From: Teratosphaeria epicoccoides
Taxonomy: Eukaryota; Ascomycota; Dothideomycetes; Mycosphaerellales; Teratosphaeriaceae
Reading direction: 5' to 3'
Length of the DNA stretch: 64,000 nucleotides
NCBI GenBank assembly: GCA_021401465.1
Contig: JADDMT010000063.1
Location: forward strand, 113,893 to 177,892
Shown: positions 41,251 to 52,227 of the stretch, in pieces
Position numbering within the stretch: position 1 is the first letter of the stretch
Layout: each line of letters starts with the position of its first letter
Position numbers and translations under genes: made by a program
The notes under the pieces: model-generated
What the model was told of the DNA's origin: nothing
Database searches by the model: none
What the model saw: the letters and a program-made list of their open reading frames with translations, nothing else

Positions 41251-43069
41251 ATGGCGCGAGCAACGGGCATGGCAGGCGTTGCTGCGTCTGCAGCCAGCTG
41301 CTTTTATGAGGTAGCTAAGTTTTGGTCATCGGTACGTTACTACTTGATGTATTCGTAATTGTCGTGCTGTGCTCAATCAATTGCAGAAGGTCTATCGCAG
41401 CGTTTGGCGCAAGTCGGATGCACAGCTCTTGCTCGACAATCTCAATGACGCCCAGACATACGAGCAATGGGAAGCCATCGCGGAACAGCTCGACCAGACG
41501 ATCGATGACAACTACTATTGGCGCAAGTCGCCCGCCAGCCCCGACTACGACTACAAGCTCATCGAGAATCGTAACGTGCAGACTCAAGATGCGTTGGAAG
41601 ATATGGACGTGTTTAGCTTGGTACATATCCTTCGGTCTGGCCTGGTGCGGAACCTGGGCAATATCACCAGCCCGAAGCTGTACAATTGCGCGTGGGCAGG
41701 CACGAAAGAGTTGATTGAGACGTATGTCACGCAGGTGGCTTACGCGGTCATGTTTGTGACTGGATACCCAACGAGTCACGAAAGTGGTTTGACGAACCAG
41801 CAGAAGATGGATTTGCTGCATGATGCGCGGCTGGCGTACGGGAGATCTTGCTTGGTGCTGCAGGGAGGCAGTATCTTCGGGCTGTGCCATATCGGGGTTG
41901 TCAAAGCGCTGCACTTGAGGGGTCTGCTGCCCAGGATCATTGCAGGCACCGCTACCGGAGCGCTAATGGCGGCGTTGGTGGGCGTGCATACAGAGGAGGA
42001 GCTGTTGGAGTCCATGAGTGGGGAGGGCATTGACTTGAGTGCTTTTGCGGAGGCGGCAGAGAAGGCGGCAGATGAAGCTGGGACTCATCCAGAGAGTGCG
42101 AAGCCTGGTTTGATTGCTACTTTGCTCGAGCGAGCCAAGAGGTTCTTGCAATACGGCTATGTGCTGGATATCAGAGTCCTTGAGCAGTGTGTGCGGGCAA
42201 ATGTGGGAGATCTTACCTTCGAGGAAGCCTACCATCGGACGAAGCGCGTGCTCAACATCACCATATCTGCCACTGGGGGCGGCGTGCCGAGCTTGCTCAA
42301 TTACTTGACCGCGCCTAATGTGCTTATCTGGTCGGCCGCCATGGCTTCAAATGCAGCCGACGCTCGTTTCTCGCCCATTACGCTCCAATGCAAGACTTCA
42401 GACGGCCACATCGTGCCTTGGAACATACCAGCTCAGGCCTCGACCCAGCAACCGAGAAGATCCGCATACAGTCGCACGCCTTCGACCGACCACGATCGAG
42501 ACACGCCTCTCAGTAGGGTCGCGGAGCTATTCAATGTCAATCACTTCATCATTTCGCAAGCGAGACCGTACATGGCGCCCTTTCTCGCGCCTTCGCTCAC
42601 TCATTCGAACTCTGCGCGCTCTAGTCGGGTGCCCTGGAGCTCGAGGATCATGCATCTCGCGATCATGGAAACGCAACATCGCCTCACGCAGATGGATCAG
42701 CTTGGCTGGCTTTCACCAGGCATCAGACGTCTGCTGCTTGATGAGAGTGTGCCAGGGCCGAGTTGGACGTTGGTGCCGCAGGTCGGCATATCGGACTTCA
42801 CGCGCTTGCTCAGGAATCCAACGAGAGAGGAGATTGATTATTGGATCTTGAGAGGTGAGAGGGAGGTGTGGCCTGCCGTGGTGGCTCTGAAGATAAGGTG
42901 TGCGATCGAAGTGGAGTTGGATCGCGGGTATCAGTTGGTGAGGAGGAGAAAACCATTTGATGTTACGCCGACTGAGCTGGAGCGGGGGTATGGCGATGGT
43001 GATGGGGATGAGGTGAGAACGAGGAAGAGGATCAAGAAATTAAGGAGTGCATCATTGGGAGCAGCATGA
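41251..43069 (+). CDS. Patatin-like protein of the Tgl3/4/5 lipase group, catalytic residues missing
   Basis: Exon 1 (41251-41331) and exon 2 (41387-43069) flank a 55-bp intron (GTACGT to GCAG) and give 587 residues. The N-terminal domain (YEQWEAIAEQLDQTIDDNYYW and DYDYKLIENR) and the patatin core match fungal triacylglycerol lipases Tgl3/4/5. The core motifs are LVLQGGSIFGLCHIGVVKAL, then LLPRIIAGTATGALMAALVG, and later RVAELFNVNHFIISQARPYM. In active members the nucleophile elbow reads GxSxG. Here it reads Gly-Thr-Ala-Thr-Gly (residues 214-218, bases 41945-41959). The partner Asp normally sits in a DGS..DNDLP motif. That position reads PSTDHDRDTP. Both catalytic residues therefore appear lost while the fold is kept. 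A pseudoenzyme role, such as a regulatory subunit, is inference. Confidence 0.88.
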
Positions 43070-44354
43070 CCGATCAAAGGTGATTCAAAACATGGTGACT
43101 GCGTTTCGGCGAAGCTGAAATCGACCAGACAGGCAACAACACTTTCACCGGGCATATTCCAGGGGATTAATGTCGTTCTTCGTTGTTCGGCTGATTGATA
43201 TGCACCAAATACCACCAATCAGTCCATCATGCCTCATTTATTGCAAACACGATTGGGCCATGCTCGGTATCATGATGGTGTCAACACCAGAACCATGAAG
43301 CTTGATCCCAGACCAAGGTCCACTGCGATCTTGTTTTCGGCTTGGCATCAACCACCTCCAGTGGGACGCCCTGCTGGATCGCAGCGCACGAGGTTGCTCT
43401 CATGAGGCGTCAACATGTTGATCCGGGCCCGTTGTAGCAAGCTATGCGGGCCATCAAGCACTGCAATAGTCCTCAGTCCGCCTTGATGGGCGCATCCATG
43501 AACGTGTGTCACAGCGATCGAGCCGTGTCCCATTAGAGTTTCGGTGTATGCCTGAGACAACAACCAATTGCTTCGTCGACCGCTGCCGAGCGTCATGCAT
43601 GTCATTCCTGCCCGCATGCGACTAGGCCGGAGTTTGGCTGCTCTCAAACGCCAGCACTCCCTAGCTGGAAGCATCACTTGTGCAACACTTTGGAGAGTTC
43701 CAGGTCGCGTTGCGATTTGATTGTTCTGTTTTGGGCCCTGCTATCTGTCTCGAACACCGCGCGTCGCGGTAGGCTTGGTCCCGCTTTATCGACGGCATGC
43801 TTCAGACCGAACTTCAGCAGAGCGAGAGACGGTTTGACGGCATAGGTGCGGGTCCGTTGTCGTGGTCGCGGCGGCCAGCCGTCGGCACGCACTCAATGCT
43901 ATTCTCGTTCTGGCAGACGTAATGTGAGGCGCGTACCACCCGCTCTGCCCTACAGGAAATGTAGTGTGGCCCGTGGGTCATTGCCATTTCGGTGTATTAA
44001 TACACAGGTAGGCATCAAGGCCCCGTCACTGGCCGTGGCGGGACTCGCGATCCGTGCCACTTGCGACGGCTACGCGGTCTTTGTACGGTATCCGTTGGTA
44101 CGAGGAGGGCAGCAGACTCGAGGGACCGGGATTGAGCTTGGGTAGTTCTGACCTCACTCCGTCTGGGCGCCACGCGGGAGGCTACACTGCTCTATTGGAC
44201 TGGAGTTGGGAGTTGGCAGTAGATAAGCTGAATCACGGCCCCGAGCAGGTTTCGTGCGCCCTCCAACCAGGCTTTTGATCGATCTCTGCTGCTTCTCCTG
44301 AAGTCACTGTCGCTCTTGCATATAGATTGCCCTTTCTACTTCGACGTCGGCCTG
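43070..44354. other. Intergenic, 1.3 kb, no supported gene
   Basis: Short overlapping frames only. None has a recognisable motif. Confidence 0.5.
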
Positions 44355-44726
44355 ATGCCTCATCATTCCAACCACAGCCGAGGGTACCACAATCGAGGCC
44401 ACCGACACAGAGACGATCACGACGATCACCACCATCGCAAACGACACGACTCGCTCAATATGTACGAGAAGCCGAAGGCAAAGCATGTCCACTTTGGCGG
44501 GACGACGTTCATCCCGACGGACGAGCCTGTCTCGCGGCACTCCCGTCCCAAGGCCTCGAGACGACGGTCGGAAGAGGAGTCTCGTGAGAACCGACCAGAC
44601 TCGAGGCGAAGCTCTTCATACGATCTTCCTCGTCGGGAGAAGTACACGGTATCGACCAAAGCGCCCATGAGGTACCTGTACACTCTGCATGACGGACGGC
44701 GGTATGAGGTCGTTCGCGTGGCATGA
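44355..44726 (+). CDS. Small His/Arg-rich hypothetical protein (123 aa)
   Basis: The frame starts at the first ATG (MPHHSNHSRGYHN) and has one exon. The N-terminal 35 residues are dense in His, Arg and Asp (HRHRDDHDDHHHRKRHD). The middle is basic and Ser-rich (KASRRRSEEES). The last 25 residues look folded (KAPMRYLYTLHDGRRYEVVRVA). The graded change from a disordered His-rich part to a compact conserved-looking end suggests a real small gene. There is no signal peptide or membrane helix. I do not recognise a family. The His/Asp cluster could bind metal ions. It could also be an uncharacterised lineage-specific protein. Confidence 0.5.
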   Translation: MPHHSNHSRGYHNRGHRHRDDHDDHHHRKRHDSLNMYEKPKAKHVHFGGTTFIPTDEPVSRHSRPKASRRRSEEESRENRPDSRRSSSYDLPRREKYTVSTKAPMRYLYTLHDGRRYEVVRVA

Positions 44727-46316
44727 TTCGGAGCAGGCTCCGGTGCACGAGAACACCACACCGCCACGCTGTCAGCCGGACCGACGAGCGTGCAAGCACG
44801 TCTACCACCAATCGAAACCTGCATGCATTTGCTGCTCGAATACGATAGCGATGTGACCGCCCTGCAAAACGGCCCAGAACCATGGCCTGCACATCCACGC
44901 CTTCCGGCGATCCCTCACGCGATATGCCTGCCCGTTGACAGTTGCCACGACGAGCTGGTCTCGACGTTGCCACCGTTGCAACGGCCGGTATGTTGAACGA
45001 TCCTCTGATCGATGCCGTGTCGCCGCGCGGCGACAGGCTGTCTTGGCATGGCCGACAACAGCCTGAGATGCCCATGCGTGCTGGACCAATTGTCAAGGAG
45101 CAGTGTCTGAGAGGAGAACCCCTTCTTTCATTGGCAAGAAAGACAGGATGCTCGGTGGAGTCGGAGAGACGAAAGTGCATTCCTTCGGTTTGAGATTCGG
45201 CACAGGTGTCGCAGCGCTTTTCGATACGTGGTTTGTAATATGTGTGACTCGACCATTCTATTGCTCATCTGAAGAATATACCCTCAACCGCTTCGATTTT
45301 CATGTCTCTCCTCGAGCCCACCCTTTCGAGTACGTTCCAACAGATGACGTCCGCCGCTCACCATGCTGCCGGCGAGACCACTCACGCCATCTTACCACAT
45401 GATCCCCAGACGTCAATGACAACCAAACTGGACGGACCACCCCAGCCGGTTCTTCAGCATCGACTTCTTACATCCGCGTTTCCCTGACAAAGCACAATCC
45501 TTCCCTGACAAAGCACCAGCCAGCCAGGGAGAAAGTCGGAGCAGCGACGCCCGAAACAGCAGCCTGAACGACTTGTTCACTCCGTGGCGCTTCACCATGA
45601 AAGCACAGGCCCCGTTGTCCCGTGTCCGGGTCACGGAGCCGTCGAGCTTCCCAGCATGAGAGCGGTGCAATGGAGAAGGGTCTAGCGCATACAGAAAGAC
45701 TCACACCCGAGCGACAGACGGCGATTCGCGAAGCGGCACCACCTTGCGTACAGTCGAGTGCCGCGGCCGGATGGAAAGCGGGGATTTTCGCAAGGTCCGT
45801 CCAACAGATGGGATCCGTGAGATCCGTCACGGGTGAGCCGCACTCACACTCACTTGGCGGAGGGGCGATGGCGCATCGACTAGGCAGACGCTTCGGAAGC
45901 TTGAGACTCAGGCGGGTGAGCAAGGGGGTTCCTGCGCCGGCAAGCCGCGGTTCGCGTGGACATTCGGAGAAGACGACCTCTGGCCGGAGCGACAAAATGT
46001 GGACTATCAGCTCTGCAGGACTCGTGTTCGGCACGAGCTGTCATTTCGCAATGAAAGTTTTGATGATGCATGACGAGAAGCGACATCGAAACATCCACGT
46101 ACTCGATACATGTTCCGCTCCACTACAATGGACGCTCCAGCACTCGTGCCACGACACGCCACCGCCCCCATCTCACACCTTTCGATCGCCTTCAGACTTT
46201 GATCGGGTATCATCCACATGAAACTATCAAACCCGTCCCAAACACCATACCCCATCCATGCTCGAACCCACGCACACGCATAGAACACCTCCCAAACACC
46301 AGACTTTTCCCAAATC
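44727..46316. other. Intergenic, 1.6 kb, GC-rich, no supported gene
   Basis: Long frames exist on both strands (45622-46221 plus and 45468-46034 minus). They overlap each other in a GC-rich stretch where stops are rare by chance, and neither shows a domain or a signal peptide. Confidence 0.45.
45481..45516. repeat. Short direct repeat, 15 bp twice
   Basis: TCCCTGACAAAGCAC occurs at 45481-45495 and again at 45502-45516, with six bases between. It is a small local duplication of no known role. Confidence 0.8.
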
Positions 46317-47960
46317 CTACCGCATAAGCGGGTTCTTCTCAAACTCATACAACGCCCCCCTCTTGCCCAACGTCCTCCCCAACCCCGGCAGCACCTCCAC
46401 CTGAAAAGGCTCAAATGGCACACTCTCTCCATCCACCGCAATCAGCCCTTCCTTCTGCTTCCCAGCACCCCCCAACCACCTCCCGATCTTCGCCCTCAAC
46501 CTCCTCTTCGGCGGCGTCGGCTGCGTTCGCGGTGTGATTCTATACGCCAGAATCTTCTTGTATATAGTTTCTGGGAACTCAATCAGTGTCCCGGTCTCGA
46601 CGGAGAGAAGCATGCGCAGGATGGTGGATTTCGGGATCATGGCGTCGATGTTGATCATGTCGGCGCGGCCGTCGGATGGGAGCGCGGCGGCGAAGAAGGC
46701 GGCGTCGGGGGACATCCAGTACATATTCCCAACGTAGAAGTTGCCGAGGGTGGGCATGTCTTGGGTCTCGAAGTCGGCGGGTAGCGGGTCGCTGATTGTG
46801 CCGTACTGAAGCGGTGGCAAATCGGTGTCGCCAGGTTCAAGTGTCGAGTCGGAATCGTCGGTGTCATTGATTTGTTTCGCGGCGGCCGCCTCGATTTCAC
46901 TGACGGTATGCCGGTAGCTCTCGCGTATGGCGTGCTTGTCCGCCGTCTCCGCCACCACGGACACCTCAGCCGGATACGTCGTCTTCCCGAGCATCCTCAC
47001 AAGAATACCCCAAGTAAATCTGAACGAACCCATCCACCTAAGACTCTCGGTACCCAGATCACTCTCCGCAATGATCCCAACAGCCTGCGACAAAAAGCTA
47101 TAATACCTCTCCTTCCCCTGCGTCACTGCCATCAGATCCAACGGCGTCCTTACACCCTTCACAACAGCCACAGCAGCCAGACTAGGCGAATCCGTGCCGT
47201 TCAAGTTCAAGCTCATAGCATTCCCACTCCCGCACGGCAGCAGCACCACCGCCACCTTCCTCAACGCCCGCTTTGGCTCCTTCTGCTTCGCCAGACCATT
47301 GAACACCTCATGCGGCGTGCCGTCTCCACTCGCACACGCCACAACATCATAAGCATCCACGTCCAGACTCTCCGCAATCTCCACCGCATGCCCTCTATGC
47401 CTCGTGACCTCCACATCGACCTCGCACCGCGCCGCCGCAAGGACCGGCTCGATCTGACTCGTCCACAACTTCTGGGCATTGCCCTGTCCGCCAAAGGGGT
47501 TGATGAGGACTTTCATCCTCTTCCGCCTCTTCACCTTGGTCGGATATGCCCGGTCCATCAACGCCTGCACCCAGCGCTTCGTGTGCGCATGTAGGCTCTT
47601 ATCCGTGACCGTATAGTGCACAGAACCCACTCGACATGCTTTCTTGCCAGTCGGCTGCGCATACTGTATGCTGACTTCAAAGTCCTTCAATTCCGCCCAA
47701 AGCACATTGTAGAAAGGGATCGCCCGCGTGGTCTTGGAGAAATGCGGCAGCAAGCCGCAGCAGTTCTTGGCTGATCGTCGATGCCGGAGGCCTTCGTCGA
47801 GGACGATGAGGGCGTCGGTGCCGAGGGTGAGGGTTGCATTGCGGTCGACGGCCAGCACGGCGGGAATTTCGAGTAGTTCGGAGGTGCCGGCGGTGGTGAC
47901 CTCGGAACCGGCCGGGTCTTGGAAGGGATCAGGTGTTCGTTCGGAACCTGGAGTCTCCAT
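46317..47960 (-). CDS. LCB4: Sphingoid long-chain base kinase (sphingosine kinase)
   Basis: This is a single exon of 547 residues. The diacylglycerol-kinase-type catalytic domain is clear: VLINPFGGQGNAQKLW at about 150-165 (ATP-binding), ASGDGTPHEVFNGL around 209-222, and LPCGSGNAMSLNLNG. Further blocks are RYYSFLSQAVGIIAESDLG and, near the C-terminus, VDGESVPFEPFQVEVLPGLG. The enzyme phosphorylates sphingoid bases such as phytosphingosine to signalling phosphates that act in heat stress, growth control and sphingolipid turnover. An insert of about 50 acidic residues (DTDDSDSTLEPGDTDLP) lies in the C-terminal half, as in other fungal members. There is no membrane helix. Yeast Lcb4 is membrane-bound through palmitoylation and partners. 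Confidence 0.95.
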   Translation of the reverse strand: METPGSERTPDPFQDPAGSEVTTAGTSELLEIPAVLAVDRNATLTLGTDALIVLDEGLRHRRSAKNCCGLLPHFSKTTRAIPFYNVLWAELKDFEVSIQYAQPTGKKACRVGSVHYTVTDKSLHAHTKRWVQALMDRAYPTKVKRRKRMKVLINPFGGQGNAQKLWTSQIEPVLAAARCEVDVEVTRHRGHAVEIAESLDVDAYDVVACASGDGTPHEVFNGLAKQKEPKRALRKVAVVLLPCGSGNAMSLNLNGTDSPSLAAVAVVKGVRTPLDLMAVTQGKERYYSFLSQAVGIIAESDLGTESLRWMGSFRFTWGILVRMLGKTTYPAEVSVVAETADKHAIRESYRHTVSEIEAAAAKQINDTDDSDSTLEPGDTDLPPLQYGTISDPLPADFETQDMPTLGNFYVGNMYWMSPDAAFFAAALPSDGRADMINIDAMIPKSTILRMLLSVETGTLIEFPETIYKKILAYRITPRTQPTPPKRRLRAKIGRWLGGAGKQKEGLIAVDGESVPFEPFQVEVLPGLGRTLGKRGALYEFEKNPLMR

Positions 47961-48291
47961 GTTGTAGATGCGTTATTGCGCTGAGCGAATGAAGCGCGAA
48001 AGACTCACCGAGGGCGAGTGTGTAGATGAATTGCTGGGAGTGTGATGAAGGGAGGAGGGCTAGGACGAAGTCACTAGGCGCTACATACGGCCCGACGCTT
48101 GCTCAAAACACATGTTCGAAGCCGGTGAGAACATTAATGCCTGCAAACAAACACGAGTAATTATGGCGGATATGATATGCTTGCCCCATTTCAGCATATT
48201 GACGGTATTCATCATTCGTCATGCCTCCCAGAACTCTACCATTACACTATAGTACAGATCATACCCTCGTCAGCGCCTCATCACTGGCTCG
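47961..48291. other. Intergenic, promoter of the LCB kinase gene
   Basis: A 331-bp stretch between two minus-strand genes. No coding sequence is supported. Confidence 0.5.
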
Positions 48292-49863
48292 TCACAGCAC
48301 GCTGTTCCGGCTGTTCCCCTGACCATCCGAGCTCGCCTCAGAATCCGCACTCGGTCGCCGCTTCTTCTGCAATCTATTGCTTGGTTCCGTGCTACGAGAC
48401 CTCGAACTGCCATACAGGGTGTGCAACGAGACTGGCGGTGCAGCTTTCTGCCTTTCTAGCGGGTTCTCGGTGGGTAGTGGAAACGAGCCCTGCTTCAGAA
48501 CCTCAAATCCACTGCCATGGCCTCGAAGCACTTGTGACTCGCGCCTTTCGAAGGACATGCGCTGTCCATCCGGCTGGACTGTCTGGCCTGGTGGAGGTGG
48601 CGTCGGTGCATTTGAAGCTAGTGGCGTTGCTGGCGCGGCATAATATCTGCTCTGCATACTCGCTGGCCCTCCTGTCTTCGCACTGCTCTGACTTGCCGCT
48701 CTGCTGCTTTCCAATTTTGGAGACGTCGGAGATAGTGGCGCAGTCTGACAGAACTTTGCAAAAGGCGTGACATCTGGCATACTTGATCTTCGCACGGCTG
48801 CTGGTAATGCATCGATCTTCGATGATGATAGCGGATTTGTTGGCGATGTCACTTCTGTCCCTTTCTGAAACGACCTTCTCTCCCGTGACGCATAGTGATC
48901 GAAGTAGTCGCTCGGCGATGTCGCAGAATGCGGCATCGATGCGACAGAAGAGTCGCGGCTTTGACCAGGTCTTTTCGCTTTAGGCGTCAGCTGGCCGGTC
49001 TCAGCGGCCTGTGATATCCGATGCGTGTCGAGCATTACCAAGTCAGCAGATCGATGCTTCGGTTGCTTTGCTGACTTTCCGTTTGATAGCAATGCTGGCG
49101 CAGCAGCAGATATTGGTCCAGAATCATCACCGCCGCTTCCAGATTCACTGCTACCGCTGCCGCCATCGACATTGACATTCGTGGAAGCTCGGTGAATCGC
49201 TTCCAGGCCTTCTAGTGTGTTGTGCACAGTCGGAAGGTGGCTCGAGACATATGGCGTTCCACTGTACTTGTTGTACGAACAGGGCGGATGCCTGCTCTTG
49301 GGTGGTTTAGCAATACCCGCATCAGATGAGGGTTCACGCGTGGCGTGAATATGGTGCACGGCATCTGCGGATGTACGGTGCTCGGGACCAGCGCTCGCTG
49401 GCGTTGCTGATGGTATGGTCGAATCCGATGCAGAGCGGCCGTGGTCCGTACGGTGTTGGTCCAAGTCCACCGTCTCAATCCTGGTGAGGCCTTTGTCTTG
49501 GTCTGAAGCGTGACTGATCTGCGCATGCTGTTTCAGGTCTGACGAGCCCGGCGAGCTCTGAACGCTCTGACTGTCAGGCGTGTTCGGCCTAGAGATCCAG
49601 ACGCCTTCGACTTCAACGCCGCTTTCTATAGCGCGTACGCCGAATGGCACGTCGTCAACACCGGGCGCGCGTTGACGCTGGCTCATCTGCCTCTGCAATG
49701 ACTGTTCCCGTTTTTCCTTCTCCAGAGCCGTGTATTTGCGCAGCCGCCAGTAATTATAGCTTAGCTTGATGGTAGCAGCGAGAATGATAACGAAGATCGC
49801 ACAGGCCAGTACAAATGTCAGTTTCTCCCACATGGGCCAGCCCATAAAGAAGGCTTTCGCCAT
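48292..49863 (-). CDS. Conserved fungal single-pass membrane protein of unknown function
   Basis: This is a single exon of 523 residues. The N-terminus has one hydrophobic helix (about residues 12-36, WEKLTFVLACAIFVIILAATI). A basic, likely cytosolic helix follows (YWRLRKYTALEKEKREQS). Residues 65-100 contain GVRAIESGVEVEGVWISRPN, a motif I recall from ascomycete hypothetical proteins. The remaining 400 residues are Ser/Pro-rich and disordered, with many possible phosphorylation sites. The chosen start lies directly after a run of ATG/CAT triplets, so other in-frame starts upstream do not exist on this strand. Function is unknown. A signal-anchor topology with the tail in the cytosol is inference from the positive-inside rule. 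Confidence 0.7.
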   Translation of the reverse strand: MAKAFFMGWPMWEKLTFVLACAIFVIILAATIKLSYNYWRLRKYTALEKEKREQSLQRQMSQRQRAPGVDDVPFGVRAIESGVEVEGVWISRPNTPDSQSVQSSPGSSDLKQHAQISHASDQDKGLTRIETVDLDQHRTDHGRSASDSTIPSATPASAGPEHRTSADAVHHIHATREPSSDAGIAKPPKSRHPPCSYNKYSGTPYVSSHLPTVHNTLEGLEAIHRASTNVNVDGGSGSSESGSGGDDSGPISAAAPALLSNGKSAKQPKHRSADLVMLDTHRISQAAETGQLTPKAKRPGQSRDSSVASMPHSATSPSDYFDHYASRERRSFQKGTEVTSPTNPLSSSKIDALPAAVRRSSMPDVTPFAKFCQTAPLSPTSPKLESSRAASQSSAKTGGPASMQSRYYAAPATPLASNAPTPPPPGQTVQPDGQRMSFERRESQVLRGHGSGFEVLKQGSFPLPTENPLERQKAAPPVSLHTLYGSSRSRSTEPSNRLQKKRRPSADSEASSDGQGNSRNSVL

Positions 49864-49879
49864 GATGATGATGATGATG
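49862..49879. repeat. ATG trinucleotide microsatellite
   Basis: Six ATG units overlap the start codon of the 523-aa membrane protein gene, which is read on the opposite strand as CAT. Length changes here would alter the 5' leader but not the protein. Confidence 0.85.
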
Positions 49880-50414
49880 ATTCCGATTCCAAAATATTAG
49901 TTGCTTTCGATCGCCTTTGATGGTATCGTCCACGGAGCATTGAGTGGCTGGTCGCATTAGAGTTGCCTATGTGCTGTCAGTGCGTGTTAATCCTTGGCTG
50001 AACAAGAAAGCAGCAAGAAAGCAACTTGTTTCCGGTCAATGGATGTATAATGTTTGGGGACGTGTACGTACACGTGAACGACGCCGTGGCTTGTTCAACC
50101 GCACCTTCCAGCGTGTATGGGTGGGACGCGCCCCGGATGATCGTCAATAAGCTTAATGGTTCCTTATACATGCCATTGGCTCCCACTTCAATGCCTGGAG
50201 TAGTGGAGGCGCGAGACGAGACTTATGTGAGACTCGATGGTGCTGATGTAGATGAAAAGAAAGTCCAGGAGCTCGTAAATGTGCTCAAGCCCACGCCTCT
50301 CGCAGACATGTGTGACGCTGTGCAAAGGGTTGGTGGGGGGCAGGCAGGTCCGGAAGGTGTCTGTCGGTGAAGAATGTGTGCTCCGGCCAAACGTCCGATT
50401 CGTGACAAGATGTC

Positions 50415-50482
50415 GAGCTGGACCTGGTGGAGAGCTGGACCTGGTGGAGAGCTGGACCTGGTGGAGAGCTGGACCTGGTGGA
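50415..50482. repeat. Minisatellite, 17-bp unit, four copies
   Basis: Four exact head-to-tail copies of GAGCTGGACCTGGTGGA fill 68 bp. The unit length is not a multiple of three, so all three frames are used in turn. That argues against a coding role. Confidence 0.9.
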
Positions 50483-51243
50483 AGAATGTCGCGAGGGGGA
50501 GCGTGAACAGCGGAGCAGAAAATGGTGTCCCGTCTGTCTCTCCGGCTGTGTGACCGAGAGATTAGGGACGTCTTCCACCCAGCGCACCGGTCGCGACGTT
50601 CATCAGCGCATGGCTTTCCCTGCCCGAGATGCGACACTGGCGCCCTTTGCAGCGTCCAGCACACCCGAGCCACTTTTCTCGTTGCATGCGAGATGCGGGT
50701 GTCGTGCGACCAGCGGCGTGGCCTTGCCCTGTGTGCTTCCCAGCATCACCACTCATGCCATTCCGCCTCGGAGTATGCAGAGCTTGCACGACCCTCGGTG
50801 CCTGCGTCGATTCTCGAGCATCTCGATGCAGGCAAGGCACGAGCAGAAACGCGAGCATGTGACGGCGAAACACAGCGTACGCTTTCGAGACAGGACAACG
50901 AGGCTAGCCGTGTTGGGACCGAGGCGCACCAAATTGTGTGATGTACCTTGCGGCCAAAGCGCGTCGCGTGGGGAATTGGCGTAGACACGCTGGTTATGTC
51001 TCATGCACGCGTCATTCTGAGCCCGGAGCTGAAAGAATTGATTATTGTATGGGCGGTGATGGGTTTGCCAACCCTTCAAGCGGCCTGTGCACAGAACATA
51101 CCACGATTTACATTCATTCACTTCACACTTTGGCAAAAAAGAGCCACGACAGACAAGGAAGAAAAAGAAGTGAAAGATCATAGATCATCTAGCTCTAGAA
51201 ACTGTTAGCTACGTAAGATGTCGATGAGCATGATAGACAATAC

Positions 51244-51300
51244 GTACTTGCTTGGTTTCGATCCAAGGCCCTCCGGGTTATGAGCCCCTACTCAAAGTCA
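51244..51300 (-). pseudogene. Possible tRNA-Met (CAU) 3'-half relic
   Basis: On the minus strand an anticodon loop CTCATAA (51279-51285) is followed at normal spacing by a perfect T stem, CTTGG with CCAAG (51251-51267). The loop between is ATCGAAA. The anticodon stem has only three pairs, the D arm is not recognisable, and no acceptor stem pairs well. It may be a decayed tRNA-Met or a chance resemblance. Confidence 0.3.
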
Positions 51301-52227
51301 GCAAACTGTTGCTGTAGGACGCTGAGGATAAGGGTTGACTGACGGCGCGCTTCCGCTCTGTATTGTGTTAGTTGGTAAACGCCCATTTCGGTCGCAGACT
51401 GAACTCACGCGCCACAAAGCTGTTCTGGAAACTCCTGTCCAGAATCTCTGTGCTGTATATTTCGTCACGAAACATTTATATCAATATATTCCACCTGTCC
51501 CTGAACGGTGCAAGGACGTCTTGGAAACTGACCCGCTCATGTAGCTCCACGCGAATAATGTTCATCCGTTCTGTACTCAGTTGGCCACGGCCTCCGTCTA
51601 CCAAAGCAGACATAAATAGAAGTTCTCGTTCGTCGCAGCAATTTTCGACGTGCTGGACTTTCATATCCAGGCGGCTTGATTGAACAGGCTGGACCGGGCG
51701 TAGGCTTCGAGTCCATCCAGCAGCCTGAGCAACTGTGGATCCACCTGCGCGAGGAGCAATGCTGGCTCTTTTTTATTTCGCGGACCATACTGCTGAATCG
51801 ATCACTTCGATGGCTTCGAATGTCTCGATGAGCGTCGAGGGACGGCCGCCGCAACGGACACACCCCCGTCTTTGATCGGAGGAGTGTTGAGGTGCATTCA
51901 CACCTCGCTGAGTTACAATGCTCATCGACACTGTGCATAGATGTAAGATTATCTGCCAGCGTCGCCTTCAGAGATCGATCAACTCCGGTATGCTCCGAGC
52001 TCAGAGCATTGCATCTTGACACCACATCTGCACGTCGAATCGACAGGACCAAAGACAGACCCTGCTACACCTCAGCCCCAACGAACACTTTGGACATTGC
52101 GCGAAGAAAGAAAACCCAGGCAGTGCGTTCACGTCTGACGTCCATCTTGTCTGATACACATCTACGTATGATGACGCCAGCAATTGAGCCCAGACCAGGC
52201 GACGACAAGTAACGTCCAGTCATCCCG

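Larger units (their letters stand above)
49880..52227. other. Intergenic, 2.3 kb, no well-supported gene
   Basis: This is one of the longest stretches without a clear gene. A plus-strand frame at 50026-50370 has a coding-like part (RLDGADVDEKKVQELVNVLK) but no recognised domain, and it is left uncalled. The stretch also holds a minisatellite and a tRNA-like fragment (separate entries). Confidence 0.5.

Noticed and set aside
45468..46221. Two long overlapping open frames on opposite strands (188 and 199 codons)
   Set aside because: They occupy the same GC-rich bases. Neither has a domain, a signal peptide or intron signals. Chance lack of stops is the simplest reading.
50026..50370. Plus-strand frame with a coding-like segment VDEKKVQELVNVLKPTPL
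   Set aside because: The segment is short, the rest is not protein-like, and no family is recognised. It is left as intergenic pending transcripts.
51537..52052. 171-codon minus-strand frame
   Set aside because: Composition is like random sequence (Ser/Arg/Cys mix, no hydrophobic pattern), with no motif.
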